The notes: generated by a model from the sequence alone, not told the origin. A stretch of DNA of 64,000 bases from Flammula alnicola (GCA_015499995.1 JADNRV010000100.1:1-64000), one strand, 5' to 3'; positions 22,340 through 33,605 are shown, counted from the first letter of the stretch. Translations and numbers: made by a program.

Positions 22340-22960
22340 TACAAGTGACAGGAGCTCTTTGTCACCAATCTCAACTGAGTCATCAGCAAGCTCTTCAAGG
22401 TTAGTTACTACAAGAGCAGCAGAAACCTTTGCTGTGTGGACGGAGTCATGAGACTAAAGACGGTGACTGTTCGTTAGCTTAAAATTTTCTGGTTTACTCT
22501 ATAAAAAAAGGCTTACCTGTATGAAGTTGGTAACTGCCTGCATTGCTGACACAATGGCATCATGCGAGCCATTCCCAGCATCCACAGCCACTTGTAAGTT
22601 GTCCCATAGGTGTTCCACCCTTGAAATTTCCTCTGTGTTGAGATTGAGTCTCAAAAACTGCCATGATTGACCTTTCAGGATGAGATTGATGATGTGATAG
22701 ATGCATCAAGTCTGCAGCAAAGGTGTATTCAATTGTCAGATGGTAGAGCAATTTGCAGTACCCTCAACAAACTATAAGTAGAGCCTCGAAGTAAATTGAG
22801 AAGAATGCTCACTTGTGCAGACTTTCCTGTTGTCATTGGGAGATGTTACCTCTCTCTTTTTGCGTTTGAGCTTTCTATGAGGTGAGTAAACTCTCAGAAT
22901 GAAATACCCCTGTTTCTCAGTGATCCACCATTGTCTGAATTTTTTACATCCATGAGTCAA
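22340..22960 (-). pseudogene. Hypothetical gene relic, at least two exons
   Basis: The minus strand reads MTHGCKKFRQWWITEKQGYF (start 22960), then, past a stop-containing stretch, NLNTEEISRVEHLWDNLQVA VDAGNGSHDAIVSAMQAVTN, a GTAAGC..TTTAG intron near 22515-22450, and HTAKVSAALVVTNLEELADD SVEIGDKELLSL ending near 22340. The splice sites and protein-like exons show a former gene. The family is not recognised. Confidence 0.4.
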
Positions 22961-23113
22961 CTACCTCAGGTGATAACGATGGCTGAGGGCTTAATTTCAA
23001 TAAAGGCTTATCATAAGATCCTATGATAACATTTGATGCCAAAATGTGATAGATAATGCATCAATAATGGCGCATAAGAATTTCAAAGTTCAAATTTCAA
23101 AGTCAGCAGCCAC

Positions 23114-23525
23114 TAGTGATGGGCACGGGTAACCCGCAGGCAAATTTTTGTCGACCCGCACCCGTACCCGCCAAAACCTGCACCCGTGGCTACGGGTATG
23201 GGATCCCGTGCTTGCAGGTGCGGGTTTGCATGGGACCCGTGGGCACAGAAACCCGTGCGGGTTTGATGGGGGCATCGTGAGAATTTGTGCAATGTTGAAT
23301 TAGAATTAGAATAAATTTTGGCAACTACATTACATAATTATTTATTCAAGTAACTAAAGAACATATTTGATACATTTCGGAGTTTCCTGTGTGCCAGCTG
23401 AAAACCCGTGACCCAGGCGCACGGGTGCGGGTTGGCTGAGGGTCACTCAAAGTGCACCCGCACCTGCACCCGCCACACCCATACCTGCAAACCCGCACAG
23501 GTGTCGGCACCCGTGCCCAACACTA
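23114..23525. mobile_element. 412-bp MITE with 8-bp target duplication (TAGTGATGGGCACGGGT ends)
   Basis: The ends are TAGTGATGGGCACGGGT and, inverted, TAGTGTTGGGCACGGGT (16 of 17 match). GCAGCCAC flanks both sides exactly (23106-23113 and 23526-23533). Subterminal regions are dense in ACCCGCACCCGT / ACGGGTGCGGGT motifs and retain CpG, and the centre is AT-rich. No coding capacity. End motif and 8-bp duplication resemble hAT elements and also the MULE at 18399-22090. Confidence 0.9.
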
Positions 23526-24125
23526 GCAGCCACACGTCATTGCAGGTCATCTGCTATCTGTCCTTTTGCAATCTGTTGCGCTCATGTCCACTCAGATCTG
23601 TCATCCATGAGTGTTTTCTGTTGGTACATACTTTTGACATGAGAACGACCCACTGTCAGCTCCAGTTTGCTTAAATTGAGAGCATAGGTCAACCCCTTGC
23701 ACCATGAAACAACTCTCTCATGCCCAGTTCCAACTTCTGGCCCCCTTTCTCTCTATTTTGAGAATCCATGAAAGACAAATTTCAAAGTGCGTTATCATTA
23801 TCAATTCATGACAATTGAATTAATCAGCTGGTGTAAAAACTTACAGATTTATCTTTATTTTGTGGTCATTGGACTGGGATTTCATGACCGTCAGGTGTCA
23901 GCAAGCTCAAATTTGGCAAGATATCAGGTATGTTATCGATTTTTTCAAATGCTTTTGGTGTAACCTGATCAGCTGCTGCAAACAGTCGCAGCGATCTTTT
24001 CAAATTACAAGGTGTCAGAGTCACTTGGGATGTGAATGCAAAGCAAGAATGACGGTGAGTTTCCAGAGTGATTGAAAAACTATAATAATGAGCGACTGAC
24101 TGCCTATATCTTCCAGAACCTCAGA

Positions 24126-24745
24126 TGCCACCGACAGTCATGCCACCGACAATTGAAGGTCGACCCAAGTGGGATTGCAAGATGTCGAGATGGAAAAGAT
24201 GTGCACTCAATCTTCCCTCAGACTCTGCTGGATCCTTGTCCTCACCAGGTGACAGAGAAAGCGATGAAGTGGAGGATGGAGATCTCCCTGCTACTCCTAC
24301 CCCTCTGATGCTCCAGCCCCTTACCCTCGAGTGATCACAATCCACAGCCAGTCTCACATCCCAGACATCTGTCACTGCCATAAGCACCAAGGCCGATGAT
24401 GAGAAGCACGCCAAGTTCGACGAGTGCTACAAGACAGCTACATCGAGTGATGAGGAAGTTCTCAGTTCATATTTTTTATGCTTCAATCTGGTCTTTTTTT
24501 CTGACCTTCTTGAAGAGAAGCAGATATATCAATGGATATTCAACATATACAAGCACTTCGAAATGCCACCCACCATTACTGTCAAGAAAGGCATCATCAC
24601 ATACATCTTTACATGTGTCGCATAAGTGCTTTTGCATCTTAGATGGTTAATTTCTTTTATTAACTCTGTCTCTGATCACAGTCATCCTTCCATCAAAGTT
24701 TCAAGGGCTCGACACGATGAGAGTACTGGGAATCTTGCTTGTGTG
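24126..24745 (+). pseudogene. BED zinc-finger N-terminus of a hAT-type transposase, relic
   Basis: The plus strand reads an acidic segment (LPSDSAGSLSSPGDRESDEV EDGDLP), then IYQWIFNIYKHFEMPPTITV KKGIITYIFTC, an intron-like gap ending TGATCACAG near 24681, and HPSIKVSRARHDESTGNL. Basidiomycete hAT transposases have such a BED-type finger with a TRARHDxSTSNL motif (recalled family knowledge). A stop follows LTLE, and the gene is cut by the 1.1-kb element at 24894. No catalytic core was found to the right. It is therefore a decayed hAT remnant rather than a source of activity. Confidence 0.5.
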
Positions 24746-24893
24746 AGTTCCAGCAATGCTTCTATATATTTTTATTTCAACTTGAGTGACATATCAATAG
24801 GTTCTATTGCTCCCAGTAAGTCTCTTTCTACATCCCTCTGAATTTCATTTAATATACTTCTAGATATACTGCTCCATTCTCCTCAAGACATTC

Positions 24894-26005
24894 CAGTACT
24901 TTACCCTCCTCCACCTATTTCTGGTGGACTCCACGGACTCTGCATAAAATTGGCGGAGTCCAGATGGACTCCTGATGGACTCCACATGGAGTCTGGTGGA
25001 GTCCACTATGAAGAAGTGGAGTCCATATGGACTCCACCTGGACTCCACATAGAGTCTGGTGGAGTCCACATGGAGTCCAGTGGAATCCACATGGACTCCA
25101 TATAAACTCCAGATGGACTCCATATGGAGTCCACAAATGACGCAACTTCAACTGGTGGACTTAGACAAAACTCAGAAAAAAAATATCACCAAAAAGTTTG
25201 CATTAAGCAGTAATTGAACCCAAAGCTACTAGAAAGCTATTAAAACAAACCATTTAACCACTACACCAGAGAACCTTGTCTAACCAAGCAAAAAAATCGT
25301 CCTACCTCCTTTTCTCTAATATATCTATTTATTTTGTGACATTAGTCACAAGACTCAGGGTCAAGTGGGGTACCATCAGATTCAGAAATTTAAGAAGATT
25401 CTAGATACACATGACCAGGTTATGTCAGCATGATATATTGCTTTATTTGGCTGGTTCCGCATACCGTGGGAACTTTTTGCCAAAAAAGGTAGTTATAGAG
25501 CCTGCTTCCAGAACCCTGAATATGCAACAATTATATTAATAGGTGCTTTGGTCGGTGAGAAAAATGCAAAATACTCGACCGAACGCGAGTCTTTTTGAAA
25601 TTTGCACCTGCCAAATATGGAATTTCTTGATTATAAATAGGTTCCACTGTGTTACTTTGATGTCATTTTATGTAATAGTATGTAATTTTCACATTGTTGC
25701 TAAAAATAACTAGTATTTCTCCAAAAGGAAATCATGAGACTCCTGTTGGACCACCTGGACTCCTGTTGGACTCTATCTGAACTCCTGGTACTCCTGTTCT
25801 ACTATAAAACCAGCAGACTCCAGGGACTCCATATGGAGTCTCCGGAGTTTGTCAGGACTCCATCTGGACTCCTGGTGGAGTCCAGCATAAAATTTGGCAG
25901 GGCTGTCAGTTAAAAAAAGCACACATGGACTCCACATGGACTACTCCACTCTGCCGGAGTCCATCTGGAGTCCACCAGGAATAGGTGGGGGAGGGTAAAG
26001 ACCTC
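24894..26005. mobile_element. Inverted-repeat element, CAGTACTTT/GAGGTCTTT family, with 8-bp duplication
   Basis: The left end CAGTACTTTACCCTCCTCC and the right end read inward, GAGGTCTTTACCCTCCCCC, form an inverted repeat continuing CACCTATTYCTGGTGGACTCC. AGACATTC flanks both sides exactly (24886-24893 and 26006-26013). The outer parts are tandem TGGAGTCCA units. The centre (25190-25690) holds, in inverted orientation, the block shared with the copies at 6000 and 15828 and a tRNA-like module. The element interrupts the hAT relic. No coding capacity. Confidence 0.87.
25190..25290 (-). ncRNA. Second copy of the tRNA-like module
   Basis: On the minus strand TTCTCTGGTGTAGTGGTTAA followed by GGGTTCAATTACTG reproduces the A-box/B-box spacing seen at 16438-16515, and the flanking CTGAGTTTTGTCTAAGTCCA also matches. 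It lies in the centre of a TIR element of the same family. It is not a convincing functional tRNA, because the acceptor stem does not close. Confidence 0.5.
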
Positions 26006-27449
26006 AGACATTCCCATGATGCCACCTAATATTGCTGATTATCCCCCTCCAAGCGAGTTTCTTGTGTATTGCCTAATCACTTAATCATTGACTGAGATGA
26101 TACTCAGGCTTTTCAGAACAGACAAGTTTGCTCTGTAAACAGTCATTGCAAAATGCAAATCTGTCTTTGCCAGTTAATGCCTTATTTGGTTGCCTCAGTC
26201 CAAGTTATTGATGAATGGTTAGTATGTTCTTAGGAAATAAGAATAATTATGAAAAATTTGAAGCTCAGAATCAAGGTAAGACTTGCTCATTTCTTACTTA
26301 TGATTGATGTGCTCGTACTATTATCACTATCACAAGGACAACCTTTGCTCACCATTATGAACAAATCTGCACCTCCCTCATAACAATCTGACACAAATAT
26401 ATTCTATATTCTGTCTTTTCACTATCTCCATGCATTTAATCTTATTTGATCACCACAGCATTGATTGCCAGAGTGCAGGTGTATGTGAAAAGACATCAAG
26501 CTTCTAAGTAAAGTGGAGGTATGCTTTTAAACATTATATTATTATTCTTATATCAATGCATGACATCTATAATATGTTTGAAGGTTTCTTTCCTATGGCT
26601 GTTTTCACCATCATTGGGGTTTTGAATTTCATTTTTCACTGATTTCATTGGCAATCATGGATGTGAAACAATATTTGCATAGGATGCTATTAGCTAGGAC
26701 TGGTAATTTGTGAAAAAGATGAGCATGGGATAGGCATGGTCAGTAAGAAGTGAAAGAAAAGTTTGCAGAAGATCAATCAGTATATACATGGTCATGACTG
26801 CTTATTTTGTCGATGACACATAGCTGGTGGAGCGATCACAGTCTTAAGGCTGGCTGATTAAACTGTGTGTCTTGGAAGTTATTGTCAGTGACTGGCTCTG
26901 TTTTTACTATCACCCTCCAATTATTTTTCATCTTTACAATGGCTAGTGTTCACAGATCATCAAGAATTACCTCAAGAGCTATGTTCGACCCAAGTCAGTG
27001 AAGACTTCATCACATTGTGACCATGAGTCATTTGTAGTTAATACTCCTACCATTCTTATGGCTTTCTGTGTTGTAGAATGTATTACCTTCATCATCTCAG
27101 CAAAGTGTTGAAGAGTATTCAAATGAGCTGCATGATATAGATATAGTGACAGATGATAATAAGAAACATAAGTAGAGACATTATTAAAAGAACACAAAAA
27201 TCTTTGAACTATTTTACAAAGATTAACATCATTCAATAACCAATGTTGAGGAGATGGGCACTAACATTGAGTGAATGGCAAAGGTCAATTCCTTTTTCAT
27301 CTATTGTCAGCTGGCAGTGGGTATTGTCAAATTGAACCATCTCAATGAGGCCATTGAGAGTTGAGAGGGAGGCTGTAATTGCAATGAAGGCATATAAATT
27401 GAGTATGGTGGGAAGAAAGCTTTTGACTGTTCAAAATCAGGCATGATTT
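26006..27449. other. Gene-free AT-rich stretch
   Basis: No exon with protein-like composition is supported. The left edge (MMPPNIADYPPPSEF frame at 26010-26060) may continue the interrupted hAT relic. CpG is nearly absent. Confidence 0.4.
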
Positions 27450-28330
27450 TTTTTTTTTTTTTTTTGAGTCATTTTATTGTCCGCTGAGGTGAGGCCTTAT
27501 GTTGGATGTTACTACTGTGTACGCTACTCCTCTGGCTCCTAGTGCCATTTCTGCTAGACTCCCTGACTATCCCATGCATCCTCTGAGGCGCACTGCAGGT
27601 GCTCACTCCCCATTGGATCCAGCAAAGAAACACTGTTTTGGAATATGTCATTTAAGATTGTATGGTGGTGTAACATTACTTGGGGGCTGTGTTCAATTGT
27701 CGTTGTACTGGTGTTCTCTTTTGCATACCCGACCACTCATGTGGTAGGCACGATGCATTAATCCATTTATTAAAGGTGTGTTTCTTCATAGGGTGTCCGT
27801 ATCCATAGTAGTTGTGTAGTTGTTCATGTTGGTAGATGACAAGTCATCATGAGGGGGGTGTTTTTTATGGGTTTTTGGGTTTTATTATATGTGTTCGTGT
27901 CATGTCTTTAACTCTTCAGGTGATCTGAGGTGATAGTATCTGTGAGAGAGGTAACATTATTGGTAGTCATCTGGTTCATTTATAGGCACGTGTTGTGCAA
28001 TGTCACCAAAGGTTTTTTTGAGTTTTTTTGTTCGACTGACGTATTTGAGGATCTCTTGTATTCCCTTCCTGTTGGACATCATGGTGGCCAGGTCTCTGCT
28101 GTGTCATCCTAGGGCTTGGTCAAGGTCGTGATGTTCCTCGCTGTAAGCTGGGCATTCAAATAAGAAGTGAGGGATCATCTCCACTGCTGGCATCCCTTGT
28201 CATGTGATGCATGCCTGGCATTTGTCGGTCACCATGTGTTTCAGTTGAAAGAGATGAGTGTTCAGTGGTATGGTTTCCTCCACAGAATCAGTATTTAAAC
28301 TTCTCCTGGCACCAGCTTCTGCCATGTCAA
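27450..28330 (-). mobile_element. 3' end of a non-LTR retrotransposon (LINE) with A tail
   Basis: A run of about 18 T at 27450-27467 is the A tail on the minus strand. Upstream on that strand, the frame reads ETIPLNTHLFQLKHMVTDKC QAC, GMPAVEMIPHFLFECPAYSE EHHDLDQALG and DLATMMSNRKGIQEILKYVS RTKKLKKTFGDI. This is the zinc-knuckle-like CxxC...HFLFxCPxY tail found after RNase H in fungal LINEs (family knowledge). TGA stops interrupt it after CIT and after ALG. Only about 0.9 kb remains, so the element is 5'-truncated, the usual outcome of target-primed reverse transcription. Confidence 0.75.
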
Positions 28331-28411
28331 TGGTTGTGCTTGAGGTGGTGTGCTGTCCATTGTTGCTGCTGCCACTAGGCTAACAGTCAGGAGAAACCCC
28401 TTTGACAGCTG

Positions 28412-29492
28412 TCAATAATGACAAGGGCTTGGGTGAAACATCCATGATTGAAGATCAGGAATTTGTTTCCACACTATCAATGGCCATGTTAGCTTCGGTA
28501 TTCTGTTTTCAGATGCTGCCACTGCTAGGTAAATAGTTGACAGAACCTCCTTCTGGAAAGTCGAAAATGATGCAGACCGGGGTGCAACATCCACAGCTGA
28601 AGACAAGACATCAGGTCCACCAGTTTCTTCAGCATCATCAAGCATTTCAGACTCAGGGTTATGGCTGTTGTTGCTGTTGCTACTAGATGAATAGTCAACA
28701 GTGCTCTCTTTGACAGCTTCTGATGATGATGCAGATGGTGGTAAACTATTTGAGGATGAAGAAGAGGGACCGGGCTCGATATGGGGCACTTCAGATACAC
28801 TGCCTGTGAACAAGGGTCATCTACAAGTTAGAGAACGACAAAAACTGCTACCTACGAATGCTAAGCCAATTAGATGTATCAGCCAGATATTGAGTTGTGT
28901 GTACCCAATTCCAAGGTAAATTGTCCTTCAGGTAAGACAGGGCATTACTAGGTTCCAAGACACTATTGGCCATTGAAAAAAGTGCTTTCCAAATAACCTT
29001 TTCAATGGTCAAAAGAAGATGGGGTTTGTCATTCCCAAGATGAAGTGCCATCCACATGATAATATCCCAATTCCAGGTTTTCTTGGTAATTGTAATTGGG
29101 CATAGGAGATACAAAGAGGATATGCCTGTAGAAAGCTGCAAAGCAGCCCTAAAAGAAGCTGAACTTTGTCCATCTGAAGCAGTCTGTTTCTGCTTATTAG
29201 AAAGAGATAAGACTAATTCATGAAGCTCAGACAAGAATTGGCTTTCTTCTGAAGTGGAGGAGGACCTTAAGATGCTTGTCAATTTATGAGATGCTTTGGA
29301 AAAAAGGAGACCATACCTAATGACCTCATCATCAATCTGGTCTGGGAGGTCAGGCAAGGTGTGCAGATGAAAACAGGTATCCTTGATAAAAGCAAGGTGG
29401 GTAGCAGCAACCATCAAATTAGAAATAATTTTGGACATTTCTATTGCAACAGCATTCTGGCGCATGAACTCCAGTAAACGCCGACTACACAT
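28412..29492 (-). CDS. Two-exon hypothetical protein, Ser-rich C-terminal part
   Basis: Exon 1 (29492-28856) and exon 2 (28803-28412) join in frame through a 52-bp GTAGGT...CACAG intron with a CTAAC branch site, giving about 342 residues without stops, unusual in this decayed region. The N-terminal 210 residues are mostly helical and hydrophobic-rich (SNLMVAATHLAFIKD, LSTGISSLYLLCPI). Then come a low-complexity Ser/Asn stretch (PGPSSSSSNSLPPSASSS, SSSSNSNNSHN) and a short conserved-looking tail. No domain is recognised. The ATG lies only 20 bp from the first unit of the palindrome array, so the promoter or an earlier exon would have to lie within or beyond it. It may be the surviving part of a larger gene. 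Confidence 0.55.
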
Positions 29493-29512
29493 CCTAGAGT
29501 CTGACCCAGAAT

Positions 29513-30083
29513 CACCTCCGTCTCGCTCATGCGTGCGAGGGAGGTGGAGAGGTGGTGGCGGCGTCGAATGTCGCTAAGACACCACCTCCATCTCGCTCTT
29601 GCATACGAGGGAGGTGGTGGTCGATCAGCGATCCAACTCCGGCTCGTTCTTGCACATGAGGGAGGTGGAGAAGTGGTGGTGGCATCGAAAGTCGACACCA
29701 ATCCACCTCCGTCTCGTTTTTGCACACGAGGGAGGTGGAGGACGCAGTTGCGGCATAAAAGATAGTAACAAACCACCTCCGTCTCGCGCTTGCATGCGAG
29801 GGAGGTGGTGGTGTTGAATTCGATCCTCGTCCTGCTCGCTCTTGTATGCGAGGGAGGTGGAGAGGTGGTGGTGGCATCGAAAGTCGACACCAATCCACCT
29901 CTGTCTCGTTTTTGCACATGAGGGAGGCGGAAGACCCAGTTGCGGCGTCGAAGAAACCACCTCCGTCTCGCTTTTGCATGCGAGAGAGGTGGAGAGGTGG
30001 TGGCGGCGTCAAACGGTTAAACGAGGGTGGTGGTGGTGGATGGCAATCCACCTCCGGCTCATTCTTGCACACGAGGGAGGTGG
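29513..30083. repeat. Array of nine hairpin-forming palindromes
   Basis: Nine units start at about 29513, 29582, 29634, 29703, 29773, 29824, 29895, 29957 and 30048. Each is a roughly 35-bp imperfect palindrome: CCACCTCC + gt + CTCGC, a loop of about 6-9 nt (TTTTGCAT-like), GCGAG + GGAGGTGG. Left arm 6 is degenerate. Spacing alternates around 50-70 bp, and spacers fall into recurring types (one with GTGGTGGCATCGAAAGTCGA, one with GACGCAGTTGCGGC). Loops vary while arms are kept, with compensating changes in some units. CpG is retained. Long open frames on both strands are by-products of composition. Confidence 0.88.
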
Positions 30084-30089
30084 AGAAGT

Positions 30090-31484
30090 AGCCGGCGTCG
30101 TCTACAACCTGCCGAAACGTAGGTTAGTAAATGTTTTAAGAAGTAAAAGAAAAAAAACAAACGCACCTCGTGAGCCTCCCTTTTCATGGGTCCCCCCTGT
30201 GGCTTTCTAACGCCCGCGGACCTTCGTCGACAAGCGAAAACCGGCCCACATCCCCCAGATGAGGGGAGTGGCGTGCGTGGCTATTAGAGCCATACAAGGC
30301 CTATAATATAAATGTTAATAATATCTATAAAAGCAATTAAACATTGCTTACATACCTTTTGGGGGCTGGAACGAGGGTGGACAGCGTCGAGTAGAGGAGG
30401 GAGTGGTGGTTGAAAGGCGAGATCAACAACGTTACTCGCGCATAACAACTGTGATGTGGCGTCACCCGGGCCGCGTTTCGTTGCTCGACCCTAGGGTGAC
30501 ACCCCAACCCGTGAAATTTGTGGGCACCCGTGCTCATAAAACCCCGGGTCGCTGGGGTAAAAACCCGTGCGGGTCAGGGTGCGGGTCAGCTGCTGGGCAC
30601 CCCAGGGAACACCCGTGCCATTGCCTAGATATTGTTGACTCATTCCCTTCATCTCTGATCCTTTATGACTCCTTCTGACTCTACCCCATGGTCTGTGCAA
30701 GATATAGATTAGTATATAAAGTAGCAACTTGACCAGTAGTGTTCCTTAGCTAGTTCTTGAAATCCTGTACCAATCTAGCAAGTCTCCTCACTCACTTCAA
30801 AACCTCTTAAATGTATGCACTTCTGAGTGAACTTGAACTTGAATGTTAGATTCTTGAAGATATGACTTAGGCATTACTTAGTTAGCATTGACTAAGTTAT
30901 TGCTTGCTAGTAATAACACATATCCTGCAAAACAAGCCAGTATTTATTTACTTTTAGACATTTTTTATCTATCTTATTGATTGATAAATCAGACCCTCAA
31001 TGCAACATGTAATAAATGCTCCAATTTGGCTCCTGAATATCATTGTGTCCAAAAAATAAAAGTTACTCCTCAATATCTTGAGGATATATATCTTGGCTGT
31101 GATGTATTACTTGCAGAATCTAATAATGATCAAATGCAGTATCTTGTTTTTCTATTTTTCAAAAATGAAAATGCTCAATATTTGTATAGATATCTGTGGA
31201 TCTAAAAACATCCAACCAATTATACATTTAGAACATTTGAATCTTGTAAAGCATCAATAAAATAACAAGATCCTAAAAAACTGTGGCATGCAACTCTTTC
31301 TTATTGTTAAAAAAGAAACAGAAGAAATTGTATGCCTTATTATACTATTTCTATAGCTTTATACTGAAGAAATTGTGCGGCTTGACTTTTGGATTTATAA
31401 TGCATTCTCTGATAGCATTTTCAAATGACTTGTCTCTCATCATTCCAGACTCCAAGAAGTCAAAGCACTCACTCAGGGTTCCCA
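30090..31484. other. Gene-free stretch with a GGGT-type element end
   Basis: No gene is supported. 30440-30627 is rich in CCCGTG/GGGTGCGGGT and ends ACCCGTGCCATTGCCTA at 30627, the same terminus as the MITE at 48544-48861. A matching left end was not found, so this is probably a one-ended remnant. 30700-31480 is AT-rich without features. Confidence 0.45.
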
Positions 31485-31742
31485 GTTTAATTCCTATTCA
31501 ATTTTATTTCAATATTACAGACAGGTACTGCTGTTTATTTCTATATATAGAGATCAGAAATCACCAAATCATAATGCATTTATATTCTATTCCAGCCATT
31601 CCACTCCTGTTGCATTCCAGTCAATATTCCAGTAGAATCTTGGAATTTGCCCCTTTTTCAAAAAATTTCAACAATTTGACAATAGCTTCCACCAGATTCC
31701 ACCAGATTCCAGTAGGAATAGATGGGGCACAGCAAAGACCTC
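31485..31742. mobile_element. Truncated inverted copy of the 6000-7779 element
   Basis: Read on the minus strand it begins GAGGTCTTTGCTGTGCCCC and follows the left 260 bp of the element at 6000 closely (TGGAATCTGGTGG, TTTGAAAAAGG, GAATGCAACARGAGTGG). The other terminus is missing. Confidence 0.75.
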
Positions 31743-32017
31743 AATTTTGTGCCCAAATTTAGCACATTATACAAGAAAATACTGTATATAGTATGATCAA
31801 ATAATTAATTTAATTTAATTAATTAATAAACAATTTTTAAAACAGTTTCCAATTAATTTTAACAGGTATACCCTCCAAAATATTAAATACCCCTGGGTTT
31901 TCAGAAACCCCTAACCCAAATCACCAAAACTCTTACCTCTGGTAGAGAGCAAGGGTTTGTGTGAATAAGGATAAGGATACAGCTGAAATACTCCAGGGTT
32001 ACCTCTGACAATCCCTA
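31743..32017. mobile_element. Right half of a 1741-2211-type MITE
   Basis: It aligns with the right part of the MITE at 1741-2211 from AATTTTGTGCCCAAATTT through AATACCCCTGGGTTTTCAG to the terminus GACAATCCCTA at 32017. Its left half is replaced by the preceding element, whose GACCTC terminus joins exactly at 31742/31743, as if that element had inserted into the MITE and the far side was later lost. Confidence 0.7.
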
Positions 32018-33297
32018 GCTGCTGCTGATCTTGAGGAAGCACAGCCACATCTGGAAACAGCACAGTCTACATTAGTCTATGTAGAGCTGTAATGATCCAT
32101 AGAACAGTTGACAGCCTCCACTTACCTAGAGCTGTATAATCTGGGCTATCTACCATAGGCGTCTGTAATTCCCTGTAATTTTTTCTATGCGGGCCTATGT
32201 GAGCCTACAGTCTTATGCAAGATTACAGATCATGCTGCCATAAGGTCTGATCAGAGCCCATTGCAGACTCAGTAAATGTTATCAGTGATATCTTATCACC
32301 CTCAGATGAATTCCATTGGTCAATAAAATATTCGGTTAATTTACTATTATTGGATTCCACTAAAATGAATGTATGCTACATGAGGACAATTAAATTAAAC
32401 ACAAATGAATGAGGGTTGTACTAGGATTCAAGGAATGTCAGAGGTTGTCACAATTTGAATCCAATCTTCCATTAGACATTGAGAGTCAGTGTTATTGAAG
32501 GTGAAAGTATCCACTGCCTCGACAAGGTCAAAGGCACCGACTCTGGCATATGTTATTAGAGAATGATCAGTAACACGTTACTGTTGAAACACTAGAGCAT
32601 ACCTTGCACCCAGATGTGATCTCATCCAGACTTTGAGTTCCTTTAGAGCGGCGTAGGCAAGTAAGTCTCAAAAGCCTGTTTGTTATGAGCATGCATGAGG
32701 AAGATGTATAGAGACATTTACACACCTTGTCACCCACAGTGCAGGCCTATGCTGCCCTCTACTCTGAGATCAAACTCACTGTTGTCAAGAAAGTGGGGAG
32801 CCTAGGATTTCAAGCTGATGAATGACTTGTTGCTTGTGCCTGTGACAGTTCTGGTGGCCAATGAAGGCAAGTGCACCTCACTGTCTGAGGGTGGACACGT
32901 GGAAGACTCACAGTGTCATGTCTTCCGACTGCATGCCAGCATTTTCAACATGCTTTGCAATGGAATGTGGATTCAGTCAGGCGGGATGGGGAGGCGGCAA
33001 GATTCTGTAATTTGTGTCGAGCTGGCCTGGCAATGAGGTTGGAATTGAGGGGCTGTGGAAGGAAGCTAGTCCTTCACTTATTGTAATATTCAGAGGATGG
33101 GAGGGGGGAGAATGGGACTTAGTACATAGTGGAAACTAATGAATTTGAACATTGTCTATGTCACACGTGATTTGGTGGATGCCAAATGATTATCTGGAGC
33201 TAGATGAAACATATGAAGGTAGACACACCACCCCTGGTATAGTTTCAAACAGCCTATTGAATAGGCCCACCCTTGACAAATTGACACAATCTCAGCC
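32018..33297. other. Gene-free AT-rich stretch
   Basis: No supported gene. A 72-codon plus-strand frame at 32818-33036 has somewhat protein-like composition but no domain, splice context or homologous copy in the window, so it is not called. Confidence 0.4.
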
Positions 33298-33605
33298 TAG
33301 ACAATAGCATGGGTAAACCCATGGGTATCACCACAGCAACCTATTTTCTACCTTTAGAACAACCCTACCTGCAACCCCATGGGTTTATGCATCAAAACAA
33401 TCTCTAAAATATTGAAATCAGACAAGTTTTGAGGGAGATACACTCAGAATAATTGTATTTAATTATTTTGACTGTATATCACCCAAAACTCATCCATTTT
33501 GAATGTTCCAGGGCTTATAGATAGGAAAAATTTAACTCTTATCCTATCCATGCAATACCCTACCTGTTAACCCATGCAGATCACCTGAACATGTGCTATT
33601 GCCTA
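33298..33605. mobile_element. 308-bp small element of the TAGGCAATGGCATGGGT family
   Basis: The ends TAGACAATAGCATGGGTAAA and, inverted, TAGGCAATAGCACATG match the MITE at 48544-48861, and the centre (CAGACAAGTTTTGAGGGAGA, TTTGAATGTTCCAGGGCTT) matches its body in reverse orientation. The flanking 8 bp do not match, so the duplication has decayed. CpGs of the 48.5-kb copy are mostly TG/CA here. Confidence 0.75.

Noticed and set aside
29513..30083. CRISPR-like array
   Set aside because: Units are palindromic with variable spacing and recurring spacers in a eukaryotic genome with introns, so this is not a CRISPR array.
29441..30210. Open frames of up to 180 codons on both strands over the palindrome array
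   Set aside because: They are low-complexity translations of the repeat in every frame, and the palindromes explain the symmetry.
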